Notes: generated by a model not told the origin, from the letters alone. Positions 36,001 to 45,107 are shown, counted from the stretch's first letter. The stretch is DNA of 64,000 bases from Bacteroidales bacterium (GCA_024710405.1 JANJUV010000020.1:124001-188000), one strand, 5' to 3'. A program made the numbers and translations.

Positions 36001-36390
36001 TTAATTGTTCTTTTTGCCTTGCTCAATCCAGGCTTCAATCTGGCTTATAACACAGTCAGATAGTTTTGCGCCACCCTGAGGCATTGCCGAAAAACCGCTT
36101 TCATGTCTGATTGCGCCCATAAAACGTCCGCCGTCAATTGATGTGACAACTTCTGTGTGGTTGCTCAGGCTAAGTCCGCCTGATGGAGCAGCACCGGAAT
36201 GGCAAGACACGCAATTATTGGTAATAACAGGCATAATTGTCTGAGAAAAAGATATGTTTTCGGTGTTGCATTCATCAGGGCCGGGATAAAGATCTTCTTC
36301 GTTGTCCTTGTAGCATGATTGCAAAATAACTGCTGATGAAAACATCAACAAGAGGAGAAACATTTTCAGTTTAGTTGTCAGGTGTTCCAT
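36001..36390 (-). CDS. Monoheme c-type cytochrome lipoprotein
   Basis: A 129-residue lipoprotein (lipobox ILQSC) with one heme site, CVSCH, an axial Met in AMPQG, and extra cysteines at the domain start (ECNTE) and near the end (KLSDC). The domain matches domains 1 and 3 of the upstream three-heme protein closely (CxxCH ... GGLSLSNH ... MPQG ... LSDC), so the two are paralogues. The start lies 20 bases inside the upstream gene. It may be anchored in the outer membrane facing the periplasm or surface; orientation is not determinable here. Confidence 0.85.
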   Translation of the reverse strand: MEHLTTKLKMFLLLLMFSSAVILQSCYKDNEEDLYPGPDECNTENISFSQTIMPVITNNCVSCHSGAAPSGGLSLSNHTEVVTSIDGGRFMGAIRHESGFSAMPQGGAKLSDCVISQIEAWIEQGKKNN

Positions 36391-37366
36391 TTTCGATCCA
36401 TTTTTTAAATTGAGTAATATTACAAGATGACAGTTGATTTCCGTTTTTTGGCATTGGCGAAAAACCGTTTTGCCATGTTATGGCAGCAAATAACGAGCCG
36501 TTGCCGGCAGCAGAGGCAATTTCATTGTAGTTTGTCAGCATGATTCCAGCACCAGGATTGTTGCCGCTATGGCAACCAAGGCAGTGCAGCTGAACAACAG
36601 GCATAATGTGCGTAGCAAAAGAAACCTGTGTTGTGTCACAGTTAATTTCTTCGCAACTGTTATTTAGTGCTCCCTGTTCGATCCATTTCCGGATTTTGGC
36701 AATTTTGTCTTGACTCAGAGGGGCGTTCGGAAGCGGTGGCATCCTTTTGTCCGGATCATCTTCGATCAATACTTCGTACAAATCACTTCCTTCAGGGTTG
36801 CCGGGGCGTACATCAGCTGTGCTGATCACAGAAGCGTAATCAGTCAACACAATGCCATCCTGCGCTGTGCCCGGATCATGACAACCGATTACACCACAGC
36901 TCGAAATAAGCAGCGGCAGAATCTCATTCTGAAAATATACTGTATCTGGATGGCAGCCAACTGGTTCCGGGTCGGGGTCATCAGGTTTGAAATCATTGAT
37001 TCTGATCCATTTATCAATTTTGGCTATATCACAGTCCGAAAGCCTATTACTACCTTGTGGCATAGGAGAATAACCGTTTAAATGCTTAATGCTGCCCATA
37101 AGTTTTCCATCGGCCGCAAGTGACGTGAGCTTGCTAAAGTCGGTTAGATCAATTCCTCCTGAAGGATTACCTGCATTATGACAGCTGAAACAGTTGGCCT
37201 CAAGAATGGGCTTAACTGTGAGTTCATAAGTTACTGTTATGGTATCGCATAATGTTGGGTCAGGATCAGGTGCAACCACTATTTCGGGGTCGTGTTTGCA
37301 GGCGACAATCAGGCTCAGTGATAATGCCAATAAGATGAATGCTCTGTATTTGGAAGCTATCTTCAT
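36371..37366 (-). CDS. Triheme c-type cytochrome lipoprotein with three tandem domains
   Basis: From the ATG at 37364-37366 the protein has 331 residues with lipobox LIVAC. Three heme domains follow: CFSCH (with MPQG and LSDC), CGVIGCH (a CX4CH site with MPPLP), and CLGCH (with MPKNG and LSSC). Domains 1 and 3 have a matching pair of non-heme cysteines (CDT... and LSDC/LSSC) that probably form a disulfide; domain 2 has the first and lacks LSDC, but a Cys follows it in NNSC. No other redox partner is adjacent except the monoheme paralogue and the DUF5777 barrel. Confidence 0.85.
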   Translation of the reverse strand: MKIASKYRAFILLALSLSLIVACKHDPEIVVAPDPDPTLCDTITVTYELTVKPILEANCFSCHNAGNPSGGIDLTDFSKLTSLAADGKLMGSIKHLNGYSPMPQGSNRLSDCDIAKIDKWIRINDFKPDDPDPEPVGCHPDTVYFQNEILPLLISSCGVIGCHDPGTAQDGIVLTDYASVISTADVRPGNPEGSDLYEVLIEDDPDKRMPPLPNAPLSQDKIAKIRKWIEQGALNNSCEEINCDTTQVSFATHIMPVVQLHCLGCHSGNNPGAGIMLTNYNEIASAAGNGSLFAAITWQNGFSPMPKNGNQLSSCNITQFKKWIENGTPDN

Positions 37367-37516
37367 AATATGAGTTTTGCTACAAAGATGGGCGTAATCA
37401 TTGGTATGACACATTAAAAAAGTTTCCAATGGGAAAAAGAACTGACTGAACCGGCACATATAACACCTGAATGAAACAGTTGTTTAATAATAGCGATAAA
37501 GAATGTTATTCTGACA

Positions 37517-37546
37517 TTGAAACAGCGCTCAAATATCGTATTTTTG
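37517..37546 (+). promoter_or_regulatory. Promoter of the DUF6150 gene
   Basis: TTG (37517-37519), 19 bases, then TATTTTTG (37539-37546). Transcription would start about 22 bases before the ATG at 37575. Confidence 0.7.
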
Positions 37547-37574
37547 ACATAAATCAAAAAGTTATGTTATAATC

Positions 37575-37967
37575 ATGAAAGTTTCAGCTGAAAATACAGC
37601 GAAAAGTCTGCCAACAGATGTTAATCATTTTGTCAGTAAAATATTGTTGTTTGTCTTGGTTCTGGTTTCTTTTACCGGCATAAATGCACAGACAGTTTTT
37701 TCGGTTGAATATGCCAGCCGGGCTGATGTAAAAATATTTGTTGTTGACTATGAGTCACAAGCAGACTTGTTGGTTTATAAGGTTAGCTACGAAAGTCAGG
37801 CAGGCAAAAACGATGGCAAGTGGTTTTTCACTGAATACGAGTCTCAGGCATCCAAAAAGGTGTATTTTGTTGAGTATGAAAGTCAGGCTGATCTGAAGAT
37901 TTTCTTTGTTCAGTATGAGAGTCAGGCAGGTTGGCGCAAAAAAGAAAAACAACATCTGATGTATTGA
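37575..37967 (+). CDS. DUF6150 family secreted protein of 13-residue YESQA repeats
   Basis: The 130-residue product has a signal peptide (to about INAQ) and six copies of a 13-residue unit beginning YESQA or YASRA and continuing into a hydrophobic strand such as DLKIFFVQ (one copy is three residues longer, GKNDGKWFF). The pattern fits short beta hairpins stacked along a chain. Serine is encoded by TCA, AGT, TCT, AGT and AGT in successive units, so the DNA has diverged while the protein repeat is kept. Function is unknown. The gene abuts hemW (convergent ends). Confidence 0.75.
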   Translation: MKVSAENTAKSLPTDVNHFVSKILLFVLVLVSFTGINAQTVFSVEYASRADVKIFVVDYESQADLLVYKVSYESQAGKNDGKWFFTEYESQASKKVYFVEYESQADLKIFFVQYESQAGWRKKEKQHLMY

Positions 37968-39101
37968 TCATTCCTGATCAGCAAACAATGTGGCCGCAAT
38001 TCCGTCTGCAAATAGTTTTCCGGAATTACTGAGCAACAAACGATTGCCATCAATTACAATTTTTCCTTCGGTGATAAAAGAATTGGCTTGCTTGAGGCAA
38101 AAGGAAGCATAATAATCACCAAAAACGTTGTGGATATGCTCGAGGTCACATCCCCATGACGTTCGCAGGGATGTCATTACATATTCATTGTACCGCTGTA
38201 CCAGACTCAGTATTTCTTTTTCTGCAAGTATTTCGGTAGAATCTTTAAAACGAATGTATTTCTCTATTGATGAAACATTCCATTGCCTTGAGTCGCCATT
38301 AAAACTATGTGCTGATGGGCCAATACCCATATAATTTCCGCCTAACCAATACAGACTGTTGTGTCGTGAATAGAAACCGGCCCGGGCAAAATTCGAAATC
38401 TCATAGTGAATAAATGACTCTTTTTCGAGTATTTCCATTAGGATTTCGAAATGTATGGCAGCCTGATTATCATCAATAGGTTGCCACTTACCCTTGCTTA
38501 TGAGCTGATAGAGGGCAGTTTTCGGCTCAACTGTAAGCGCATAAGCCGATAAATGATTCAGTCCGTAATCCAGGAATGTATCGATATTGGCCAGCCATTT
38601 TTCGTTGGTAAGTGTCGGAATTCCATAAATCAGGTCAATTGTCAGCCTTTCCAATCCGGCTTTCAGGCATAGTTCGATTGCCGTCCGGGACTGCCCCGAA
38701 TGGTGAGCACGGTGAAGATATACAAGGTCATCATCAAAAAAACTCTGAACACCAATGCTTAGCCGGTTAACCGGAGTATCCACAATCCGTTTAACGAAAT
38801 CAGAATCAATATCGTCTGGATTGGCTTCAAGGGTGATTTCTGCATTGGCATGTATATCAAAATGAGTAGATAAGCAAAAAAAAATGTCATCCATTTCCCT
38901 GGCAGAAAGCATTGAGGGTGTTCCGCCTCCAAAATATACTGTGTGAATGGTTTCGCTTTTCAGATAATCTTTCCTTGAAGCCATCTCATATTTCAGTGCA
39001 TCAAGAAATGCTGCTTTAGATTTGGTTGAGGCAACCGAGAAGAAGTTGCAGTAATGACATTTCTGTTTGCAAAAAGGAATATGAATGTATATACCTGCCA
39101 T
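37968..39101 (-). CDS. hemW: HemW-type radical SAM heme chaperone
   Basis: The ATG at 39099-39101 gives 377 residues. The radical SAM motif is C11, C15, C18 (CKQKCHYC), followed by Asn-Phe where true coproporphyrinogen oxidases (HemN) have another cysteine, so I assign HemW, a heme chaperone, rather than HemN. GGGTPS, the SAM-binding segment, and the C-terminal HemN-like domain are present. A role in heme trafficking fits the cytochrome genes 0.6-1.6 kb away on the same strand. An upstream extension of 40 codons is rejected as non-family sequence. Confidence 0.93.
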   Translation of the reverse strand: MAGIYIHIPFCKQKCHYCNFFSVASTKSKAAFLDALKYEMASRKDYLKSETIHTVYFGGGTPSMLSAREMDDIFFCLSTHFDIHANAEITLEANPDDIDSDFVKRIVDTPVNRLSIGVQSFFDDDLVYLHRAHHSGQSRTAIELCLKAGLERLTIDLIYGIPTLTNEKWLANIDTFLDYGLNHLSAYALTVEPKTALYQLISKGKWQPIDDNQAAIHFEILMEILEKESFIHYEISNFARAGFYSRHNSLYWLGGNYMGIGPSAHSFNGDSRQWNVSSIEKYIRFKDSTEILAEKEILSLVQRYNEYVMTSLRTSWGCDLEHIHNVFGDYYASFCLKQANSFITEGKIVIDGNRLLLSNSGKLFADGIAATLFADQE

Positions 39102-39306
39102 AAGAGACTGTATCAAAAGCCGACTGTTCCGCAGACAAAAATAGCTGATCGGTCTTTGTTTGAAATAAAATTTTTTTTGATTCCTAAAGACACAAGAACA
39201 GGTATGTATTGAACAAAACATCTTTTCTATTGTTTAGCAATTATTAGGTAAAAGTTTTAACAAATCATTATCAATCATTTAACAACTTGGATTTGAAACA
39301 AATCCT

Positions 39307-39315
39307 TAATTTTGC
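39307..39315 (+). promoter_or_regulatory. -7 element upstream of the YceI gene
   Basis: TAATTTTGC fits TAnnTTTGC and predicts a start about 30 bases before the ATG. The nearest TTG (39287-39289) is 17 bases upstream, slightly short. Confidence 0.5.
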
Positions 39316-39350
39316 AAAAATTTATGTTTAATAAAAATTCAAAACCAACC

Positions 39351-40007
39351 ATGAAAAAAGTTCTCTTAATTGCCGTTGCAGGCATGATGATGGTGTCGTG
39401 TACTCAGGCACCCAAAACAGCTCAGGAAGCCGGAGAGGTAAGTCAGGCCACACAGGAAGCTGTTGTTTACAAAGTAGATACGCAAAACAGCGTACTCAGC
39501 TGGACAGGAGCAAAAATCACCGAAACAGTTCATTATGGCACAGTGAACATTACCGAGGGCAGTCTGGCTTTCAACGGGGGAAACCTTGAAGCAGGAAATT
39601 TTGTCATCGATATGAACAGTATTGTTTCTCTTGATCTGACCGAAGATAACGGAAAATCAAAGCTTGAAGGACACCTTAAAAGTGGCGATTTCTTCATGAC
39701 TGAGCAGTTTCCGACTGCAAAGTTTGAAGTAACCAGCGCTTCACCGCTAACTGGTGTTGAAGGTGCCACACATACAATCAGCGGTAACCTCACCATTAAA
39801 GATGTAACTAAAGGTATTACATTCCCTGCCAACGTGAGCCTGACTGAAGGAGGAGTAACAGCAACAGCCAAATTTTCTATTAACCGTAACGAGTGGGGAG
39901 TAGTTTGGGGCGGAACTCTGACAGAGCAAGGCATCAAAGACTTTCTTCAAAATAACCTGATTAAAGACGAAATTGAGTTTGATGTAAAACTGGCAGCTGC
40001 TGTTTAA
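39351..40007 (+). CDS. YceI family lipid-binding lipoprotein
   Basis: The ATG at 39351 gives 218 residues with a lipoprotein signal (MMMVSC). The remainder is the YceI lipocalin-like beta-barrel: VDTQNSVLSWTGAKI, a FFMTEQFPTAKFEV segment, GNLTIKDVTKGITFP, and the C-terminal NEWGVVWGG motif. Family members bind isoprenoid or other lipids; ligand and stress role here are unknown. A TAnnTTTGC element precedes the gene and a GC-rich bidirectional terminator follows, so it is a single-gene unit. Confidence 0.93.
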   Translation: MKKVLLIAVAGMMMVSCTQAPKTAQEAGEVSQATQEAVVYKVDTQNSVLSWTGAKITETVHYGTVNITEGSLAFNGGNLEAGNFVIDMNSIVSLDLTEDNGKSKLEGHLKSGDFFMTEQFPTAKFEVTSASPLTGVEGATHTISGNLTIKDVTKGITFPANVSLTEGGVTATAKFSINRNEWGVVWGGTLTEQGIKDFLQNNLIKDEIEFDVKLAAAV

Positions 40008-40052
40008 ATAATCTTACTACAATACTGTTTGTTGCGCCCTAGGTAATGCCAA

Positions 40053-40086
40053 CAAAAAAAGGCCGGTTAAATAACCGGCCTTTTTT
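40053..40086. terminator. Bidirectional intrinsic terminator
   Basis: GGCCGGTTA and TAACCGGCC (40061-40080) form a GC-rich stem with a very short loop, flanked by A- and T-runs. It lies downstream of the YceI gene and overlaps the 3' end of the opposing histidine-kinase gene. Confidence 0.88.
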
Positions 40087-41602
40087 CATTATGGTTTGAG
40101 CGAAGTGAAATTCTAAATGTTGTTCCGTCTCCGGGAATTGACTGTTTTACAAATATCTTACCTTTATGATATTCTGTAATGATTCTTCTTGCAAGTGTGA
40201 GACCCAAACCCCATCCGCGCTTTTTGCTGGTGTATCCGGGATTGAAAACACTGTTAAATTCAGACTTTGAAATACCTTTTCCGGTGTCGGTGACATCAAT
40301 GATCAGTGCTTTTCCTTCCCGTTTCACCTCTATAGTTATTTTTCCATGACCGCTCATTGCATCAATTGAGTTCTTGCACAGGTTTTCGATCACCCACCTG
40401 AATAACACCTCGTTCAATGGAATGGTTTCACTGCTGCTTATGTGTGTTTTCAATTTATACTTTATTTTTTCGGAAGTACGCGAGCGGAGGTAATTCAGGG
40501 TTTCTTCCAAAACTGAAATTACCGCAACTGGTTCGAGCACTGGAGGAGAACCGATTTTCGAAAAGCGCTCAGTGATGGCTTCCAGGCGCTGTATATCCTT
40601 GTCCATTTCGGTTAGTGCTTGTTCGCTGCTCTCACCGCCCAGTTTCATCAATTCAATCCAGGCCATCAATGAGGACAGGGGTGTTCCGATCTGGTGAGCT
40701 GTTTCTTTTGCCATTCCGGCCCAAACCTGATTTTGTTCAGCTCTTCTGGCATAGCTGAAAAGCAGGTATGCAATCAGAAGAAACAAGGCAATCACCAATA
40801 TCTGCAATAATGGAAAATACCGCATATTCTGCAGCAGATCACTACTCTTATAATAAATAAATGTTTTCCCGTGGTCTAAAAAATCTATTTCGATCGGATT
40901 GTTTTCCGACGCCATAATTTTCAGTTGCCGGTCAACAAAGCCTGGATCTTTCATTCGTTGCTCATCCAAGTTACCGAATTGAATAACATTCAGGCCGGTG
41001 CTGTCAGTAATGATCACGGGTACACTCGCAGAATTCAGTGCCACTTCCGTAAGAAAAGAGCTGACCAAATCATCGAGAACTTTTTTTAAATCGGTAAAAA
41101 TCAATGATTCCCTGTAATATAGAAACTGCTTTCTGGCAGGACTAAGCTGAATGGTGATGGGCTCATAGACCGAAAACTCATTCAACAATTTTCCCTCAAG
41201 CCTCTTAATCGTATCCAGACCATCATGAAGGTTTGCAGCACTCAGAATTCTGCCGTCTTCATCAGCCCATATAACAGGGATGCTTTTATTGTTGCTGATG
41301 ATTTCGCTGTAGAATGTCAGGTCTGTGGAGGCTGTATCTGTCAACACACGTTTGTAAGTATTTGCAAGCAACTCAACCCTGTGTCGTTCCTGTTTTCTTA
41401 CTTCAGCAAAAAAAGACTCGGTATAGTGCATCAGACTTGCTTTGCGCTGCACTGCATCAGCCCATACCCTGACCTGATTTCGCTCTTCTCGGGCAAACTC
41501 TCCGACAAGGGCATTTGTGTAATACAAAGAAGCGCTGATGATCAACAATGCAATCACGGAAAGAATAACTTTCCATCTCTTTTTCTGGTTATATAAGTCC
41601 AC
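40067..41602 (-). CDS. Sensor histidine kinase
   Basis: The 511-residue protein has N-terminal membrane segment 13-32, an extracytoplasmic sensor region of about 240 residues, and a second segment near 265-285. The HisKA box AHQIGTPLSSL places the phospho-accepting H303. The ATPase domain follows with the N box (ENLCKNSIDAM), DTGKGIS and GWGLGL boxes. The sensor domain is not similar to a named fold I recognise, so its signal is unknown. No response regulator is adjacent, so it is an orphan kinase. The end overlaps the shared terminator. Confidence 0.92.
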   Translation of the reverse strand: MDLYNQKKRWKVILSVIALLIISASLYYTNALVGEFAREERNQVRVWADAVQRKASLMHYTESFFAEVRKQERHRVELLANTYKRVLTDTASTDLTFYSEIISNNKSIPVIWADEDGRILSAANLHDGLDTIKRLEGKLLNEFSVYEPITIQLSPARKQFLYYRESLIFTDLKKVLDDLVSSFLTEVALNSASVPVIITDSTGLNVIQFGNLDEQRMKDPGFVDRQLKIMASENNPIEIDFLDHGKTFIYYKSSDLLQNMRYFPLLQILVIALFLLIAYLLFSYARRAEQNQVWAGMAKETAHQIGTPLSSLMAWIELMKLGGESSEQALTEMDKDIQRLEAITERFSKIGSPPVLEPVAVISVLEETLNYLRSRTSEKIKYKLKTHISSSETIPLNEVLFRWVIENLCKNSIDAMSGHGKITIEVKREGKALIIDVTDTGKGISKSEFNSVFNPGYTSKKRGWGLGLTLARRIITEYHKGKIFVKQSIPGDGTTFRISLRSNHNEKRPVI

Positions 41603-41714
41603 TTTTTTATATAAAACGATTTACCGGGTGTAAAAGTATGAAATATGGCGCTTTATCACTCTAATCAGAAAAACGTACAAACAGTGCAGATAAAACTATT
41701 GCTGTAAAATATGC

Positions 41715-41723
41715 TACTTTTGC
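41715..41723 (+). promoter_or_regulatory. -7 element upstream of the S9 peptidase gene
   Basis: TACTTTTGC matches TAnnTTTGC and predicts a transcript start about 45 bases before the ATG. No well-spaced TTG is visible. Confidence 0.45.
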
Positions 41724-41773
41724 ATGAAATTCACCGTATTCTTTCATCAAATTAACCACTTAATTATAAGTTA

Positions 41774-43660
41774 ATGAAACATTTAAACCTCATCAGAGCC
41801 ATTATGTTTCTGGTTCTGACAAACAGTTACGTTATGCTTGGAGCTCAACATTTAGTCCCGCTGGAGGATTTCTTTCGCAATCCGGAAAAATCTTCTTACA
41901 ACATCAGTCCAGATGGAAAACATTTTTCATTTATGGCACCTTATGAAAGCCGCATGAATATCTTTGTTCAGAAGGCTGGCAGCAAAAAGGCTGAAAGGCT
42001 TACCTCTGAAACCGACCGCGACATTGCCGGTTATTTCTGGGCAAACGACAATCGCATACTGTTTCTGAAAGATAATGGCGGTGATGAGAACTATGCCTTG
42101 TTTGGAGTAGATATTGACGGTAAGAATCAGAAGTGTCTGACTTGTTTTGAAAACGTACGTACACAAATCATTGACGACCTGGAGGATCAGCCGGATGAAG
42201 TCATTATCGGGTTAAACAAAAGAAATCCAATGGTTTTTGATCCTTACAGGCTGAATATTAAAACGGGTGAAATGGTGATGCTTGCCGAAAATCCGGGAAA
42301 TATTCAGGGATGGATGACTGACCACGAGGGTAAACTCAGGGTTGCATTTGCTATTGTTGATGGTGTGAATACTCAGATTCTTTACCGCGAAACCGAGACC
42401 GATGAGTTCAGGCCGGTACTCACCACCAGTTTCAAGGAAACAATGGGTCCGGAGTTTTTCACATTCGACAATAAATATCTTTATGCCACATCAAATATTA
42501 ACCGCGACAAGCAGGCAGCTGTAATTTTTGACCCCTCAACAGGGAAGGAAATTGAAGTTTTATACGAAAACGACAATTATGATGTTTCGGGAATAGCCTA
42601 TTCGCGAAAAAGAAAGGTAATTACTGCAGCTGTTTATACCTCATGGAAACGCGAGCGTCATTTTTTTGATGATGAAAGCAAAGCCCTGTTCAGCCGGCTC
42701 GAAAATGAACTTAAAGGTTACGAAATATCCATTTCGGCTTCCAATAAAGCTGAAGACAAGTATATTGTCCGGACTTACAGTGACAGATCATTGGGGGCTT
42801 ACTATTTCTATGACAAGAAGAAGGACGAACTCACAAAAATTCAGGACGTAAGCCCGTGGATTGATGAAAACCAGATGGCCGAAATAAAGCCCATCAGCTA
42901 TCGTTCGCGAGATGGATTAATCATACACGGGTATCTTACTTTGCCCAAAGGAGTTGAGGCAAAAAACTTACCTGTTGTTGTGAATCCGCATGGCGGACCA
43001 TGGGCTCGCGACAATTGGGGATTTAACCCGGAAGTACAGTTTCTTGCCAACAGGGGATATGCTGTTTTGCAGATGAATTTCAGGGGATCAACTGGCTATG
43101 GTCGCAAATTCTGGGAGGCGAGTTTCAAACAATGGGGACTCAACATGCAAAACGACATCACCGATGGTGTTTACTGGCTCATCGAACAGGGAATTGCTGA
43201 TCCTGATCGAATAGCCATTTACGGAGCCAGTTATGGCGGATATGCCACATTGCAGGGGCTTGTTGTAACTCCCACATTGTATGCAGCCGCTGTTGACTAT
43301 GTTGGCGTTTCGAACCTGTTTACATTTATGAACACAATTCCTCCTTACTGGAAACCTCTGCTTGACATGATGTATGAAATGGTTGGCCATCCTGAGAAAG
43401 ATGCCGTTCAGATGGAGGCTACATCACCAGCCCTTAATGCCCACCGCATAATGACACCTTTGTTTGTTGCCCAGGGTGCCAACGATCCAAGGGTAAATAT
43501 AGCTGAGTCGGACCAGATTGTTGAAGCTATGCGCAAAAGAGGAGTTGAGGTTGAATACATGGTTAAAGACAACGAAGGACACGGATTCAGCAACGAAGAA
43601 AATCGCTTTGACTTCTACAGGGCAATGGAAGCGTTTTTGGCAAAACACATAAAAAACTAA
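41774..43660 (+). CDS. S9 family (prolyl oligopeptidase-type) serine peptidase
   Basis: The 628-residue product starts with a signal peptide (to about MLGAQ). A propeller-like first half is followed by an alpha/beta-hydrolase domain with the nucleophile in GASYGG (S486), the Asp in GANDPRVN and the His in NEGHGF. This is the S9 acyl-aminoacyl/prolyl oligopeptidase layout; the cleavage specificity is not determined. Export to the periplasm is inferred from the signal. The gene has its own promoter and a strong downstream hairpin. Confidence 0.93.
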   Translation: MKHLNLIRAIMFLVLTNSYVMLGAQHLVPLEDFFRNPEKSSYNISPDGKHFSFMAPYESRMNIFVQKAGSKKAERLTSETDRDIAGYFWANDNRILFLKDNGGDENYALFGVDIDGKNQKCLTCFENVRTQIIDDLEDQPDEVIIGLNKRNPMVFDPYRLNIKTGEMVMLAENPGNIQGWMTDHEGKLRVAFAIVDGVNTQILYRETETDEFRPVLTTSFKETMGPEFFTFDNKYLYATSNINRDKQAAVIFDPSTGKEIEVLYENDNYDVSGIAYSRKRKVITAAVYTSWKRERHFFDDESKALFSRLENELKGYEISISASNKAEDKYIVRTYSDRSLGAYYFYDKKKDELTKIQDVSPWIDENQMAEIKPISYRSRDGLIIHGYLTLPKGVEAKNLPVVVNPHGGPWARDNWGFNPEVQFLANRGYAVLQMNFRGSTGYGRKFWEASFKQWGLNMQNDITDGVYWLIEQGIADPDRIAIYGASYGGYATLQGLVVTPTLYAAAVDYVGVSNLFTFMNTIPPYWKPLLDMMYEMVGHPEKDAVQMEATSPALNAHRIMTPLFVAQGANDPRVNIAESDQIVEAMRKRGVEVEYMVKDNEGHGFSNEENRFDFYRAMEAFLAKHIKN

Positions 43661-43680
43661 TTACTTAAATGAATTGCATC

Positions 43681-43718
43681 AAAAAGCCCCTCGTCAGGAT
43701 TTTGTACGAGGGGCTTTT
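43681..43718. terminator. Bidirectional intrinsic terminator after the S9 peptidase gene
   Basis: AAAAGCCCCTCGT and ACGAGGGGCTTTT form a 13-base perfect stem over an 11-base loop, with A- and T-rich flanks. It also lies downstream of the opposing Omp85-type gene. Confidence 0.9.
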
Positions 43719-43733
43719 CTTTGCTCTTTGACA

Positions 43734-45107
43734 TTAAAAAAGAAAATTAAGGCCGATATAAATTCCGCTTTGGCCATCCTGTGGGTCAAGTGCCCTCCCA
43801 TAATCGCCAGATAGAATAAAGTTTTCATTCATCACTGCCTTCAGTCCTAATCCTGTACCCAGATGAAGACGTTCGGGATTTCCGCTGAAAAAATTCTTCC
43901 AATCATTATCGGTAATTGAGGGGTTGTCCAATCGGGCTGCAGAAATTTTATCGTCGATATCAATCTCTTTCACAACCTGTCCCGCATCAATAAATGCATT
44001 CAACGCAAAATATATATTCTGCTTAAACCAGTTTGTTTTGAAGAATTTAAATCTGAACTCGGCATTTCCATACACAAAACCATCTCCAACAATACGATTT
44101 CTCATGATTCCCCTGAGGGATCTCTGGCCGCCCAGGCCTTCTGAATACGATCCGCGCAACTGTGTTGTTACCATTAACGGTTGTACGTAAAAAGGGACTT
44201 TAGTTCCCAGATTTCCCTGGTAACTTAGACGATATACAAAGGATAGCTTTTCCTTTACAAGTGTCAGATATTGCCGGTGCGTTATACTGAGACGCAAAAA
44301 TCCATTCTGGAGTGATGATGAGAATTTTGGTGATGCATAAAGGATGATGTCCGTCCAGATTCCGGTCATCGGATTGGGCTGAAAATCACGGCTGTCATAC
44401 ATTAAGCCCAATTTCAGGCCGGTAAAGTATCCTCCATTGACATCTTCTTCCGGTATCAGTTTCCAATCAATATATTTCTCGAACAAACCTTTGGTAACTG
44501 TTGGATCCGGCAACTTGTCCTCTTCGTCTTTTCCGCGGTTCAGTTTGTCCACATCAACTGAGGCAGTACTGATGTCATAGAATTCGGCACCAGCCAGCCA
44601 AAACATTCTGGATGAATTAATTGTACCCGTCAGATCAGCATGAAAACGAATCATATTGCGTTCATGCTTGTAAAAAACACGGCTGATATAGTCAGGGCTC
44701 TTGTTATCCGTCCATGATCTGTTGTACACAGATCTGGCACCGTTGAATCCCAAAAAATCAATCGCCTGTTCGGGCATGTAGCTGAAATCGAAAGTAGTCC
44801 GTATGTTCTTTAACAAACGGTCGCTGTCATATGCTAATCTGATCAGTCCGCTTCCCTTTGTGTATCTTGACAATTCAAAATAGTAAGAGTGATTGTAAAC
44901 TGGATATCTGCTTCCGTCACCATAATGAAACAGATTGATCAGTCCGCCATATTGGAAACCCAGATCGGTATTGTAAGAAACGGCAGGTAATATGCCAATG
45001 TTCAAACCTTTCTTATCCGGACTCTGCTTGACAACAGAGTCCTGAGCGTGAACAAACGCAGTGGCAATTACGAAAATAAAGCTTACGATCAGCTGATTGA
45101 ATTTCAT
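43734..45107 (-). CDS. Omp85/BamA-TamA-type outer-membrane barrel without POTRA domains
   Basis: The 457-residue protein has a signal peptide (to about FVHAQ) and a beta-barrel whose second half carries the Omp85 hallmarks: SRDFQPNPMTG and GLGGQRSLRGIMRNRIVGD, the latter containing the lid-loop-like RG motif, and a final FLF aromatic end. The N-terminal part has no POTRA repeats, so it is not a normal BamA; it belongs to the short surface-antigen type. The upstream gene on this strand is a T9SS cargo 41 bases away, but functional linkage is uncertain. Substrate unknown. Confidence 0.82.
   Translation of the reverse strand: MKFNQLIVSFIFVIATAFVHAQDSVVKQSPDKKGLNIGILPAVSYNTDLGFQYGGLINLFHYGDGSRYPVYNHSYYFELSRYTKGSGLIRLAYDSDRLLKNIRTTFDFSYMPEQAIDFLGFNGARSVYNRSWTDNKSPDYISRVFYKHERNMIRFHADLTGTINSSRMFWLAGAEFYDISTASVDVDKLNRGKDEEDKLPDPTVTKGLFEKYIDWKLIPEEDVNGGYFTGLKLGLMYDSRDFQPNPMTGIWTDIILYASPKFSSSLQNGFLRLSITHRQYLTLVKEKLSFVYRLSYQGNLGTKVPFYVQPLMVTTQLRGSYSEGLGGQRSLRGIMRNRIVGDGFVYGNAEFRFKFFKTNWFKQNIYFALNAFIDAGQVVKEIDIDDKISAARLDNPSITDNDWKNFFSGNPERLHLGTGLGLKAVMNENFILSGDYGRALDPQDGQSGIYIGLNFLF

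Noticed and set aside
36880-36900. CGVIGCH read as a damaged heme site or frameshift
   Set aside because: The reading frame is intact and CX4CH sites bind heme in known cytochromes; the following MPPLP supplies a likely axial Met.
37740-37960. Repeated YESQA-coding units taken as a DNA minisatellite or CRISPR-like array
   Set aside because: The DNA of the units differs at many synonymous sites and there are no spacers; the repetition is at the protein level inside one signal-bearing ORF.
37968-39101. Assignment as HemN coproporphyrinogen oxidase
   Set aside because: The fourth cysteine of the HemN CxxxCxxCxC motif is replaced; Asn-Phe follows, as in HemW heme chaperones.
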